Assembly (NCBI RefSeq): GCF_900110105.1
Contig: NZ_FOCL01000001.1
Coordinates: 620,001-684,000 of the forward strand
Source: Mucilaginibacter gossypiicola
GTDB lineage: Bacteria; Bacteroidota; Bacteroidia; Sphingobacteriales; Sphingobacteriaceae
DNA length: 64,000 nt
Reading direction: 5' to 3'
Shown here: in pieces, positions 1 through 7,791 of the stretch
How the letters are laid out: each line of letters opens with the position of its first letter
Position numbering within the stretch: the first letter of the stretch is position 1
Position numbers and translations under genes: made by a program
The notes under the pieces: model-generated
Told to the model about the DNA's origin: nothing
Seen by the model: only the letters and a program-made list of their open reading frames with translations
Databases searched by the model: none

Positions 1-312
1 CGTATTATACGGGATACCCAACATATCAAAATAGCCTTGTAGCTTACCATCTTCGCCGGGAGTACCGTGAATGGTGATAAAAGCAAAATCAAATTTTATC
101 TTTTCCTGGTTTAGGGTGATCGTAAAATCATTTTTATCTACATCAACCGTGGCGTCATCGGCCTCAAAAAACCACCTGTCGCGGGTAATCAATATAGTAT
201 AAACTTTGTAATTACTGTTTGATGCAAGGTTTGCAGCAATGTTCTTTGCACTGTTCAGGGATACTTCATATTCGCCGGTAAAGCCTCCGGCCAAAAGGGC
301 TATATTCTTCAT
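1..312 (-). CDS. ddl: D-alanine--D-alanine ligase, N-terminal part (cut by window edge)
   Basis: The reverse strand from the ATG at 312 reads 104 codons without a stop to the window edge. It begins MKNIALLAGGFTGEYEVSLN and contains HGTPGEDGKLQGYFDMLGIP. This matches the N-terminal fold and the HG..GEDG..QG substrate/ATP-proximal motif of Ddl, the cytosolic enzyme that joins two D-alanines for peptidoglycan precursors. The remaining two thirds lie outside the window. It is divergent from the PASTA-domain gene and sits near mltG, a plausible cell-wall neighbourhood. Identification rests on the motif and N-terminus only. Confidence 0.9.
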   Translation of the reverse strand, partial: MKNIALLAGGFTGEYEVSLNSAKNIAANLASNSNYKVYTILITRDRWFFEADDATVDVDKNDFTITLNQEKIKFDFAFITIHGTPGEDGKLQGYFDMLGIPYNT

Positions 313-329
313 GATTATGGTCAGAAAGT

Positions 330-473
330 CCGAAAGTCGGTAAAGTCCGAAAACCGGAAGCAGACCCCCAAATTTAGTAATTAGATGATGCGGTCATAAT
401 TTTTTCTAAACATCTCATCAATTAAATCAATCAGAAACTAACTGTCTGATTTACGCACTTTACCGACTTTCGG
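330..473. repeat. 17-bp perfect inverted repeat in the ddl/PASTA divergent spacer
   Basis: CCGAAAGTCGGTAAAGT at 330-346 is repeated exactly inverted at 457-473, with a 110-bp spacer. A related short direct repeat, AAGTCCGAAA, also occurs around the left arm (327-352). The arms lie just after each divergent start region, so they could form a large stem or be a dispersed intergenic repeat; similar AAGTCCGAAAGTCGG-type repeats are, from memory, common between genes in Sphingobacteriaceae. Promoters for both divergent genes must lie in the same 240 bp. No gene is seen here. Confidence 0.7.
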
Positions 474-552
474 GCAACTTTAAAACTTTACGGCTAACAA
501 AATAATTCCTATGTTTGATACTTAATTAAAAGGTTTACCCTTACATATACTG

Positions 553-1347
553 ATGAGCAAATTTGGGGCTTACTTAAAATCAAAATCATTCCGGAATAAC
601 TTATTGATGGCTATTGTAACCGTGATAGCCGTTGTCTTAATAGCATTTTTCAGTCTTGGTTATTACACCCGCCACGGATCGGGCATACCTGTACCAAAGC
701 TTAAAGGCCTTACTATTGATAAGGCTATGGATATCTTAAAAGAACAGGGATTTGGCTATAAAATAGACTCCGTTTACGTACAGGACGTAGCACCAGGCAC
801 CATCGTTGAACAGGATCCTGATCCGGGTACCAACGTTAAGGAAAACAGGGTAATTTATCTTACCATGGTAACCCTTCAGGCACCACCTGTAAGCCTGCCC
901 GACCTTGAACAAAGCAATTACCGCGAAGCCATCGCTACCATATCAAATTACGGTTTAAAAGTAGGTGACACTACCTATCGATCAGATATTGCCCGCGACA
1001 GAATTCTTGAAGTACGTTTTGGCGGACAGGTGATAAAACCGGGAACCAAGCTCCCTAAGGGTTCCAAAATAGATTTGGTTTTGGGCGATGGCGAAGGCGC
1101 GAGCGAAGTGGAAATACCAGAATTGGTAAACCTTGACCTTGATGCTGCACGCTTTGCCATAAAAGGTGCAGGGCTAACGGTTGGCATTATTACTTATCAG
1201 GGCTCCATTACTGATTCGACTAATGTGGTTGTAGTTTCACAATACCCAATGAAAACCGACTCGTTAAGCAAAACCAGTATTGGTACGCGTATAAACCTAA
1301 CTGTTTCACAAGGCACAAAAACAGATGCAGCCCCACCGGCAAATTAA
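553..1347 (+). CDS. PASTA-domain membrane protein
   Basis: This 264-residue protein has a short cytosolic N-terminus, one membrane segment at about residues 18-40 (LLMAIVTVIAVVLIAFFSLGYY) and then about three PASTA repeats (roughly 45-108, 112-180 and 186-253). Each repeat shows the usual pattern of VPKLKGLTIDKAMDILKEQG, followed by P-G and a 'LTVSQG'-type end. PASTA domains bind peptidoglycan fragments or uncrosslinked muropeptides; here there is no kinase or transpeptidase domain, as is usual for Bacteroidota PASTA proteins. It lies between ddl and mltG and overlaps the rhodanese gene by 23 bases, which suggests a joint transcript. The precise role is not established. Confidence 0.85.
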   Translation: MSKFGAYLKSKSFRNNLLMAIVTVIAVVLIAFFSLGYYTRHGSGIPVPKLKGLTIDKAMDILKEQGFGYKIDSVYVQDVAPGTIVEQDPDPGTNVKENRVIYLTMVTLQAPPVSLPDLEQSNYREAIATISNYGLKVGDTTYRSDIARDRILEVRFGGQVIKPGTKLPKGSKIDLVLGDGEGASEVEIPELVNLDLDAARFAIKGAGLTVGIITYQGSITDSTNVVVVSQYPMKTDSLSKTSIGTRINLTVSQGTKTDAAPPAN

Positions 1348-1633
1348 AGCTACCGAACTGCTTGAACGTTTAAGTGAAGGTGAAAACCTTAATCTGATTG
1401 ACGTGCGCGAGGTTATTGAGTACCACACCTACAATATTGGTGGTGATAATATTCCGCTGTCAAGCCTGGAACGTAAGCTTAACGGTTTAACTTACAACAA
1501 AACCGATGAGATAATCGTTATCTGCAAAGTTGGTTTAAGGAGCGAAACGGCCCAAGCCATTTTAGAACAGCATGGCTATAGTAATGTGCGTAATTTACGC
1601 GGTGGGTTAATAGCTGTTCAAAAACTAAAATAA
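1325..1633 (+). CDS. Rhodanese-like domain protein
   Basis: This 102-residue single-domain rhodanese has the active-site loop ICKVGLRS, with the expected catalytic Cys followed by a basic residue. The family transfers sulfur from thiosulfate or persulfides to an acceptor, or acts as a sulfur carrier; the acceptor here is unknown. The start at 1325 overlaps the end of the PASTA gene by 23 bases and gives the normal N-terminus before LLERLSEGENLNLIDVRE. It is compact and cytosolic, without a signal peptide. Translation is probably coupled to the upstream gene. Confidence 0.85.
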   Translation: MQPHRQIKATELLERLSEGENLNLIDVREVIEYHTYNIGGDNIPLSSLERKLNGLTYNKTDEIIVICKVGLRSETAQAILEQHGYSNVRNLRGGLIAVQKLK

Positions 1634-1652
1634 ATACAATCTATTCAATATC

Positions 1653-2705
1653 ATGACCGCGGAAAAACAAGGATCAGGCATGCTCAAGAAATTTACTATA
1701 GCACTGGTAATCGTTATCGTAGTGCTTTTAGGCTTTACAGGATTCAATTATTACCTAAAATACTTTGGCCCTAACGTAACCGATAAGCAGGAATATTTAT
1801 ACATCCACACGGGTGCAACTTTTAACGATGTTTTTAAAACTATCCAGGATGAGGGTATCGTTAAAGATACTGCTTCATTTGCGTGGGCTGCCCGTAATAT
1901 GAATTATGTCGCCCGTGTTAAGCCGGGTAAATACCGCCTTCACGCAGGGCTGGGTAACCGTAAGCTTATTAATATGCTGGCATCGGGAACCCAGGAACCT
2001 GTTAAAGTTGAATTTCATGGCTTGAGGCTTAAAGAACAATTTGCCGGTTTTATCTCTAAAAAGATAGAACCCGATTCAATGGCGATTATCCGACTGCTCG
2101 ATTCGGCAAGTTTTGTAAGTAAATATGGTTTTACTACTGATAATGTGTATACGGTGATGATGCCCGACTCGTACCAAATGTATTGGAATACAAGCCCTGA
2201 AAAATTCTTTACACGGATGTATGACCATTACCAGGCCTTTTGGACACCTGAACGCAAGAAACTGGCTGCTGCAATAAACCTTACTCCGCAGGAAGTATCT
2301 GTTTTGGCATCAATAGTTGATGCCGAAGCGCTGCATGACGATGAAATGCCTGCTGTCGCGGGCTTATATCTTAATCGTCTAAAAAAAGGGATGACACTGG
2401 ATGCCGATCCTACTGTGATCTTCGCAATGAATGATTTTACTATAAAACGTGTACTCACCCGTTACCTTTCATACAATTCGCCATACAACACTTATCTGCA
2501 TAAAGGTTTACCTCCGGGCCCTATCATGATGCCGTCAGTTAATGCTGTAAAAGCCGTGCTCAACTATCAAAAGAACGATTACATTTACATGTGCGCCAAA
2601 GCTGATTTTTCGGGGTACCATGCCTTTGCTACCAATGTGGCCGACCATTTGGTTAACGCACATAAATTTCAACAAGCCCTTAACGAACGTAATATCCTCA
2701 GGTAA
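1653..2705 (+). CDS. mltG: Endolytic murein transglycosylase MltG
   Basis: This 350-residue protein has an N-terminal membrane anchor at about 12-34 and a periplasmic YceG-type domain. The conserved active-site block reads LASIVDAEAL, with Glu225 in the position of the family's acidic residue, followed by GLYLNRLKKGMTLDADPTV and the 'HKGLPPGPIMMPS' end block. MltG cuts nascent glycan strands at the membrane and is thought to set chain length. The length is normal. It follows the rhodanese by 19 bases and its stop overlaps the start of the thioesterase gene (TAATG), so the three form one operon. Confidence 0.92.
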   Translation: MTAEKQGSGMLKKFTIALVIVIVVLLGFTGFNYYLKYFGPNVTDKQEYLYIHTGATFNDVFKTIQDEGIVKDTASFAWAARNMNYVARVKPGKYRLHAGLGNRKLINMLASGTQEPVKVEFHGLRLKEQFAGFISKKIEPDSMAIIRLLDSASFVSKYGFTTDNVYTVMMPDSYQMYWNTSPEKFFTRMYDHYQAFWTPERKKLAAAINLTPQEVSVLASIVDAEALHDDEMPAVAGLYLNRLKKGMTLDADPTVIFAMNDFTIKRVLTRYLSYNSPYNTYLHKGLPPGPIMMPSVNAVKAVLNYQKNDYIYMCAKADFSGYHAFATNVADHLVNAHKFQQALNERNILR

Positions 2706-3112
2706 TGTTTGAGCACACCAGCAAAATACGGGTGCGCTACGGCGAAACCGATCAGATGGGCTATATGTACTACGGCAACTACGCCGAGTTTTATGAAGTT
2801 GGCCGTGTAGAAATGCTCCGCAGTCTCGGCCTTACTTATAAAGGTATGGAAGAATCGGGTATTATGATGCCGGTGCTTGAGCTTAAATGTAAGTACTTAA
2901 AACCTGCTTTGTATGACGAGGAGATCAGCATCAGGGTAATTATGGATAAATTGCCAGGTATCCGCATCCATTTCAAGTATGAGCTTACAAACCCTAAAGG
3001 CGAACTCATTAACACCGGCGAAACGCTATTGGTGTTCATCAATATGAAAAACAACCGCCCGTGCTTGCCGCCGCAGGATTTTACCGATAGATTAATGCCC
3101 TTTTTTAAGTAG
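2705..3112 (+). CDS. Acyl-CoA thioesterase, 4HBT/YbgC type
   Basis: This 135-residue single hot-dog domain protein begins with the 4-hydroxybenzoyl-CoA thioesterase signature, RVRYGETDQMGYMYYGNYAEF. Asp16 is the expected catalytic acid and MYYGNY is the substrate loop. Such enzymes hydrolyse short- or medium-chain acyl-CoA or acyl-ACP thioesters; the substrate here is unknown. The ATG overlaps the mltG stop codon by one base, implying coupled translation. The assignment to the family is clear, but the tol-pal link known for YbgC is not shown by the neighbours. Confidence 0.88.
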   Translation: MFEHTSKIRVRYGETDQMGYMYYGNYAEFYEVGRVEMLRSLGLTYKGMEESGIMMPVLELKCKYLKPALYDEEISIRVIMDKLPGIRIHFKYELTNPKGELINTGETLLVFINMKNNRPCLPPQDFTDRLMPFFK

Positions 3113-3123
3113 ATTTGGTGTAA

Positions 3124-4092
3124 ATGAAATGGCTGCACCGCTTTTTATTACGATTTACGTTTTACAGGTACATCATTGAGTGGACAAAGTCTGTCATCAT
3201 TCCGGGTTTCAGGCCATTGCCGCTATATACAGTTATTGATTTTTTTGTAAAAGAAATCACCAACAACTCACTCATTAATCGGGCTTATGCATTGGCATAT
3301 AGCTTTATGCTGGCCATTTTTCCGGCAACGATCTTTTTGTTTACGCTTATCCCCTACGTACCTATTAAACATTTCAGGGGCAACTTGATGATGGTGCTGG
3401 CCTCTGTAATGCCTACAAACGCTTATATGGCTTTCAGGGAAACCCTTTTTGATATCGTAAGCAACCAAAATGGCAAGTTGCTTTCATTTGGTTTCCTGTC
3501 AACTTTATATTTTGCAACCAACGGAGTTATCAACCTGATGAAAGCCTTCAACAAATCTTCGCTGATTGAGGATAAACGAAGCTGGATTAAACGTAGGCTG
3601 GTAGCGACGGGGATTACCGTGGCCATCAGTTTTGCATTATTACTGGCAATCTCCATACTCATCCTGGGGCAGTCTGCTATCAAATTTATCCAATCGCACG
3701 TTGCATCCACAAATCACTTTTGGGTTTACCCGGTAATGCTGTTCAGGTGGGTGATTATTGTGGTGATTATTTTTGTGACTATCGGTTGCCTGTACCGTTA
3801 CGCCCCTGCGCATAAAAAGAAATGGAACTTTGTAAATCCCGGTTCCATACTGGCTACAGCGCTGGCAGTTTTAACTTCGCTGGGGTTCTCTTATTACATC
3901 AACAATTTTTCATCATACAACAAAGTCTACGGGTCTATCGGTACGCTCATTGTGGTCATGATCTGGATGTACATAAACTCGTTAATTTTGATCATCGGGT
4001 TCGAATTAAATGCGTCGGTGGAGCTCTCCAAGCGCACAATTCGCATTGTAAAACCCAGATTTAACACTTTTAGGGCAAAAAAAACAGAGTAA
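3124..4092 (+). CDS. YihY/BrkB-family inner-membrane protein
   Basis: This 322-residue polytopic protein has about six hydrophobic segments (for example 65-85, 130-150, 160-185, 200-225, 240-260 and 280-300). It shows family features such as a SLINRAYALAYSFMLAIFPA start and the closing IGTLIVVMIWMYINSLILIIGFELNA. Proteins of this family were once called ribonuclease BN, an attribution later withdrawn; their function is still unclear. It follows the thioesterase by 11 bases and ends 110 bases before tRNA-Ser, so it is the last gene of the core stretch before the island. Confidence 0.85.
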   Translation: MKWLHRFLLRFTFYRYIIEWTKSVIIPGFRPLPLYTVIDFFVKEITNNSLINRAYALAYSFMLAIFPATIFLFTLIPYVPIKHFRGNLMMVLASVMPTNAYMAFRETLFDIVSNQNGKLLSFGFLSTLYFATNGVINLMKAFNKSSLIEDKRSWIKRRLVATGITVAISFALLLAISILILGQSAIKFIQSHVASTNHFWVYPVMLFRWVIIVVIIFVTIGCLYRYAPAHKKKWNFVNPGSILATALAVLTSLGFSYYINNFSSYNKVYGSIGTLIVVMIWMYINSLILIIGFELNASVELSKRTIRIVKPRFNTFRAKKTE

Positions 4093-4202
4093 ACAAAAAA
4101 TTAACTTTCTGTTAATCAGTAATTTATGTAGATTATTTAATTAAATTAAAAAAAGTGCAATTCAAATTTGCCAATTCGCTTCGGATTTGTACTTTTGTCG
4201 CC

Positions 4203-4292
4203 GGAGAGTTGGCAGAGTGGTCGATTGCGGCAGTCTTGAAAACTGTTGAACTGTGAAAGGTTCCTGGGGTTCGAATCCCTAACTCTCCGCCA
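4203..4292 (+). tRNA. tRNA-Ser(UGA), integration target
   Basis: A complete class II tRNA with CCA encoded at 4290-4292. GGAGAGT at 4203-4209 pairs with ACTCTCC at 4282-4288. The anticodon loop CTTGAAA gives UGA, the long variable arm is typical of tRNA-Ser, and the T loop is GTTCGAATCC. The 3' part from 4276 is shared with the right end of the island, so integration kept the gene intact. A hairpin terminator follows at once. Confidence 0.97.
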
Positions 4293-4296
4293 AGTA
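4276..4296 (+). repeat. attL: left direct repeat of the island
   Basis: Twenty-one bases, starting TCCCTAACTCTCC and covering the tRNA-Ser 3' end plus AAGTA, recur exactly at 50001-50021. Similarity continues with single mismatches (TATTCA, TTAG) to about 4310. The integrase gene starts 240 bases inside. This is the layout left by site-specific integration into a tRNA 3' end. Confidence 0.9.
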
Positions 4297-4312
4297 ATAT
4301 TCACTTAGAATC

Positions 4313-4347
4313 AAAAGCGCTGTAAATGAATTACTTACGGCGCTTTT
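4313..4347 (+). terminator. Rho-independent terminator after tRNA-Ser
   Basis: AAAAGCGCTGTAA at 4313-4325 pairs with TTACGGCGCTTTT at 4335-4347 (one G-U pair), followed by further T. A closely similar hairpin follows the right direct repeat at 50039-50069, so the element carries its own replacement terminator for the tRNA. Confidence 0.85.
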
Positions 4348-4538
4348 TTGTTTTTAACCCACACCAAGATAAACCAATAAATCGCTTTGTTCCAGTGACC
4401 TGCGGGTGACCTTTTTAGAGGTGAAACCGCTGGTCACCGGAATGCTTATAAGTTACTGTTATTGAGCCTGTTTAGTATTTAAACATCTTGATTACAGGAG
4501 GATATGTAACTAATTTTATTCACTTAAAAGCTTCAGCG

Positions 4539-5750
4539 ATGAACAAATCTTTTAACCTCCTCTTTTACGTAAAGAGATCAAAAACAAATGCCGAAGGCCT
4601 CGCCCCTGTTTACCTGCGTATCACTATCGATGGCGTGCGCATCGAAGTCTCCTCTAAACGCTATGTCAACCCCGACAAATGGAATACAAACGCTCAAAAG
4701 TTAACCGGGAACAATGAGGAAACGAAAAGCATCAATGCTTACCTGAAAACATTAGAACACCAGGTGTACGATGTCCACCGGGATATGATAGAGCGTAAGT
4801 TGCTGATCACCGCTCCCAACTTAAAAGACAGACTTCTCGGCGGAAAACCATCACCCGGAAAAATGCTGGTGCCAATATTCCAGGAACATAACCGTCAGGT
4901 TGCTGCGCTTATTGGCAAAGAATATGCAAAGGGGACGCTTGATCGATACGAGACAAGTCTCAAACATACACAAGCATTCCTGCAATGGAAATTTAACTCC
5001 TGCGATATCGATATCCGGGCAATCGACCACGAGTTTATTATGGCTTATGATTTTTACTTACGTTCGGAAAGAAGTTGCAACAATAACTCAACTGTTAAGT
5101 ATCTGAAGAACTTTAAAAAGATAATACTCATTTGTATCGCAAACGGATGGCTTGATAAAGATCCGTTTGTCAAATACAAACCCAAAGTTAAAGAGGTTAA
5201 ACGCGATTTCTTAAACGCCGAAGAATTGGAAGTGATGGCCAATAAGAAACTTGTCAGCGACCGGGTATCACAGGTAAGGGATATTTTTCTTTTCAGTTGC
5301 TACACAGGCTTAGCTTATGCGGACGTTAAGAAATTAAAACGTTCAGAGATCGTAACCGGAATCGACGGGCAGAAATGGGTTTATACCAGTCGTCAGAAAA
5401 CAGATACCTCTTCAAGAATCCCTTTACTTCCCCAAGCAATGGAATCAATGGCAAAATATGAAGACCACCCTCAATGTGTGAATGATGGTTTATTGCTTCC
5501 TGTATTGAGCAACCAAAAGATGAATAGCTATCTGAAGGAAATAGCCGATGCCTGCGGCATCAACAAGGAATTGACTTACCACATAGCCCGCCATACTTTT
5601 GCAACGACTGTAACACTTGCAAATGGCGTTTCTATCGAAAGTGTATCTAAGATGCTCGGCCATACCAATATCAAAACAACCCAGCACTATGCGAAAATCC
5701 TAGATATGAAAGTGGCGCAGGACATGTCTAAACTTAGGAAGCTTTATTAG
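4539..5750 (+). CDS. int: Tyrosine recombinase (island integrase)
   Basis: This 403-residue protein begins MNKSFNLLFYVKRSKTNAEG at the ATG at 4539; the frame is open further upstream only through a weak TTG, so the ATG is preferred. An N-terminal arm-binding/SAM-like region (about 1-215) precedes the catalytic domain. Visible catalytic residues are Lys287 (RQKT), His348 and Arg351 (YHIARHTF), His375 (LGHTNIKTT) and Tyr384 (QHYAKI). The first catalytic Arg, normally in TGLR, is replaced: the sequence is CYTGLAYADV with Ala259. The integrase of CTnDOT is also known to lack this Arg. Its place next to tRNA-Ser and inside the direct repeat supports its role in excision and integration of the island. 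Confidence 0.93.
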   Translation: MNKSFNLLFYVKRSKTNAEGLAPVYLRITIDGVRIEVSSKRYVNPDKWNTNAQKLTGNNEETKSINAYLKTLEHQVYDVHRDMIERKLLITAPNLKDRLLGGKPSPGKMLVPIFQEHNRQVAALIGKEYAKGTLDRYETSLKHTQAFLQWKFNSCDIDIRAIDHEFIMAYDFYLRSERSCNNNSTVKYLKNFKKIILICIANGWLDKDPFVKYKPKVKEVKRDFLNAEELEVMANKKLVSDRVSQVRDIFLFSCYTGLAYADVKKLKRSEIVTGIDGQKWVYTSRQKTDTSSRIPLLPQAMESMAKYEDHPQCVNDGLLLPVLSNQKMNSYLKEIADACGINKELTYHIARHTFATTVTLANGVSIESVSKMLGHTNIKTTQHYAKILDMKVAQDMSKLRKLY

Positions 5751-5826
5751 CGCTTGAATTAATCATCAACCTTGCGGTTATTGTTTAGCTGCAAGGTTAG
5801 TCATTTACATGTTTAATAAGGAATAG

Positions 5827-6336
5827 ATGAACCAGCAAAAAAACAATCAAAGTAATGGACTGAGTGAAGCTTCTGAAAGGTCAGCTGAACAGAACAAATG
5901 GAGGCATGAAAGTTTAATCAACAGCGAGAAAAACGTTAAAAATTATCCAAAAGTTTGTCTCCCAGATCACGCTTCACAACTTGTACAGATCAGCTTAAAA
6001 CTGGACAAGTTGAACAATCGTCAAGCGGATAAGCAATTAGAACTCGCTGTAGATAGCTTCGATAAAAAGCTTGACAAAGTGCTTCAATCCTATTCAAAAA
6101 AAGTAAAACTGAAGATTCTAATTGTTTATTTCGGCTTGGTTACAGCCACTGCAATTTCCTTTGGATTTGCAGTGGCCTTAAAAATAGAGACCAATGTGCT
6201 GATGGAGTTATTACAAAAAAATGCAGATAACTTGAATAAACCGACAGCTACCCAATCACAGTCATTTAATCCGACGCTGTCTGATATGCCAATCAGACAA
6301 CGAAGAGAACGTCACCGTCACGTTATTATTAAATAG
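5827..6336 (+). CDS. Hypothetical membrane protein of the mobilization region
   Basis: This 169-residue protein was not recognised. It has a charged, probably helical N-terminal half (about 1-98), one membrane span at about 99-120 (ILIVYFGLVTATAISFGFAVAL) and a C-terminal tail ending in a strongly basic RQRRERHRHVIIK. The architecture (soluble helical part plus a single span) is like that of the protein at 7792-8394. It lies 76 bases after the integrase and 14 before the next gene, on the same strand. A role in mobilization is inferred from place alone. Confidence 0.6.
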   Translation: MNQQKNNQSNGLSEASERSAEQNKWRHESLINSEKNVKNYPKVCLPDHASQLVQISLKLDKLNNRQADKQLELAVDSFDKKLDKVLQSYSKKVKLKILIVYFGLVTATAISFGFAVALKIETNVLMELLQKNADNLNKPTATQSQSFNPTLSDMPIRQRRERHRHVIIK

Positions 6337-6350
6337 TAATTTGTAAGACT

Positions 6351-6734
6351 ATGTATAAAACACTAAATTTGAAAGAGTTCGTCACTCAGGACACATTTAA
6401 TATTGTTTACGACGACCAACAAAAAGCAACAGCTGTTCTTGTCCCTGTAAGCCATTGGCACCCGGCAAAGGCAGCTGAATTACAATTGCTAATGGAACAA
6501 CTAACCTACATACCCGTTTTTGAATGTTCTCTAAAAGAGATCGAAGAGCGGTTGTGCCCTGAAATCCAAAACGTAGAATTCGAAAACACACGTCTGGGAC
6601 ACTATAATGTTTACGAGCCTGCCGAAAATCAAGAGCATAAAAATCATGTAATCCGTGAATATGCCGATCACCGCGAGTTGGTGGAGGTAGATGTCAACAC
6701 AGGCAAAAGCCAGATAATTAGCAGGAAATTTTAA
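6351..6734 (+). CDS. Small protein paired with the zeta-like toxin (possible antitoxin)
   Basis: This 127-residue soluble protein has no recognised domain. Its TAA stop shares a base with the ATG of the P-loop kinase gene downstream (6734), the tight coupling usual for toxin-antitoxin pairs. The central part is acidic (SLKEIEERLCPEIQNVEFEN), the end basic. The antitoxin role is inferred from position and from the toxin-like neighbour; the sequence is not visibly an epsilon-type antitoxin. Confidence 0.55.
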   Translation: MYKTLNLKEFVTQDTFNIVYDDQQKATAVLVPVSHWHPAKAAELQLLMEQLTYIPVFECSLKEIEERLCPEIQNVEFENTRLGHYNVYEPAENQEHKNHVIREYADHRELVEVDVNTGKSQIISRKF

Positions 6735-7429
6735 TGGATCAGCCGGAACTGTTTGTTTTTGCCGGGCCCAACGGAGCTGGTAAAAGCACGCTGTCATCCT
6801 CTATGGTGCCACCTGGCACCCCTATTTTTGATGGCGATAAGGAATTTATACTGCTTAAAAAGCAATTTCCGGGGTTAGACAGTGGTAATCTATATGATGC
6901 GGTTAACGGGCATATATTTTCGGATTGGAAAGAAACCATGCAAAACAGAAATACAACCTGTGCTTTCGAAACTAATTTCCGAACAGAAGATATCATGAAA
7001 TCAGTCAATGAATTTAAGATCAATGGCTATAGTACCCGATTGTTTTTCTTTGGCCTGGATGATATTGCCATGTCTTTTGAACGTGTACTCTTAAGAGTAG
7101 CCAAAGGCGGTCATGACGTATCAGCAGATAACATCAAAGCAAATTATAAAGAGTCTTTAATTAATCTGCAAAAGTATTACCATGCTTTTGAGCAGGTTAT
7201 TTTAATGAAAGCCGCATCTAAGGAAAACGGACAGGGCGTTTCAGTTTATCTAAAATTTGCCGGTGGTAAGATTATCGATGAATCTGTTAATTTACCCCAT
7301 TGGGTCAATCGCATTGCGATAGATATGAGAACATTTGTAAAGCAAATGAAAGTGCAACAAGATATAGTCCCCCCCAAACATACTCAGAATCCTGGGCGTT
7401 CATTGGGCAGTGGTGGAGTTAAGCGTTAA
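6734..7429 (+). CDS. Zeta-toxin-family P-loop kinase
   Basis: This 231-residue protein begins with the Walker A motif AGPNGAGKST (residues 10-19), followed by PIFDGDKEF and CAFETNFR, as in the zeta/Doc-linked kinase family. Zeta toxins phosphorylate UDP-N-acetylglucosamine and block cell-wall synthesis; members found in Bacteroidota mobile elements are rarely characterised. The ATG overlaps the stop of the preceding small gene by one base. The protein ends in a Gly/Ser-rich basic tail (GRSLGSGGVKR). It probably stabilises the island as half of an addiction pair, though a housekeeping kinase role is not excluded. Confidence 0.75.
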   Translation: MDQPELFVFAGPNGAGKSTLSSSMVPPGTPIFDGDKEFILLKKQFPGLDSGNLYDAVNGHIFSDWKETMQNRNTTCAFETNFRTEDIMKSVNEFKINGYSTRLFFFGLDDIAMSFERVLLRVAKGGHDVSADNIKANYKESLINLQKYYHAFEQVILMKAASKENGQGVSVYLKFAGGKIIDESVNLPHWVNRIAIDMRTFVKQMKVQQDIVPPKHTQNPGRSLGSGGVKR

Positions 7430-7791
7430 TTTGAGGTGGGAATTAGGATATCAAGCATTTCCCATATATTCCATTGTGCAAGCTAAGTCATTCACCGCTT
7501 AAACAACCGGAGCTGTTAGCAGGAAAACTGTCAAGGGCCGGCGATAGCCGGTTTACATGCCCTTGACGGTTTTTCTGCGTAGCTAATTTTGTGACTGCGG
7601 TGCTGTGACTAACCCATAGCCTGTGGGCGAGAAAGGCAGGTGTGTATGAGGAACGAATACACTCCTGCATGTGCGGTGGCGAGGCTGGCGGCGTAATGGA
7701 ACCCGGAGCGAAACGCGTGGTGTAATGCAGCCGCCTGCCGCAGCCGCATGGCCGTCCGCTCCTATCAAAAAAGAAAACAGGGCAAACGTAT
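7430..7791. other. Gene-free structured stretch between toxin and mobilization genes
   Basis: No credible coding frame is seen. The stretch holds a long stem (7519-7578) and then G+C-rich sequence with several short inverted repeats, among them GCAGCCG/CGGCTGC-type pieces around 7727-7747. It separates the forward genes (integrase to toxin) from the backward mobilization genes. It could hold a terminator serving both sides, a structured RNA or part of a transfer origin. Confidence 0.5.
7519..7578. repeat. 20-bp-arm imperfect inverted repeat with nested hairpin
   Basis: Arms at 7519-7538 and 7559-7578 match at 18 of 20 positions around the core GTCAAGGGC / GCCCTTGAC. The space between contains a second perfect hairpin, CCGGC-GATA-GCCGG (7538-7551). 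The right arm is followed by TTTTTCTGC within the stem, so it may end transcripts from the toxin gene. Its size and nesting are more than a simple terminator needs. Confidence 0.65.
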
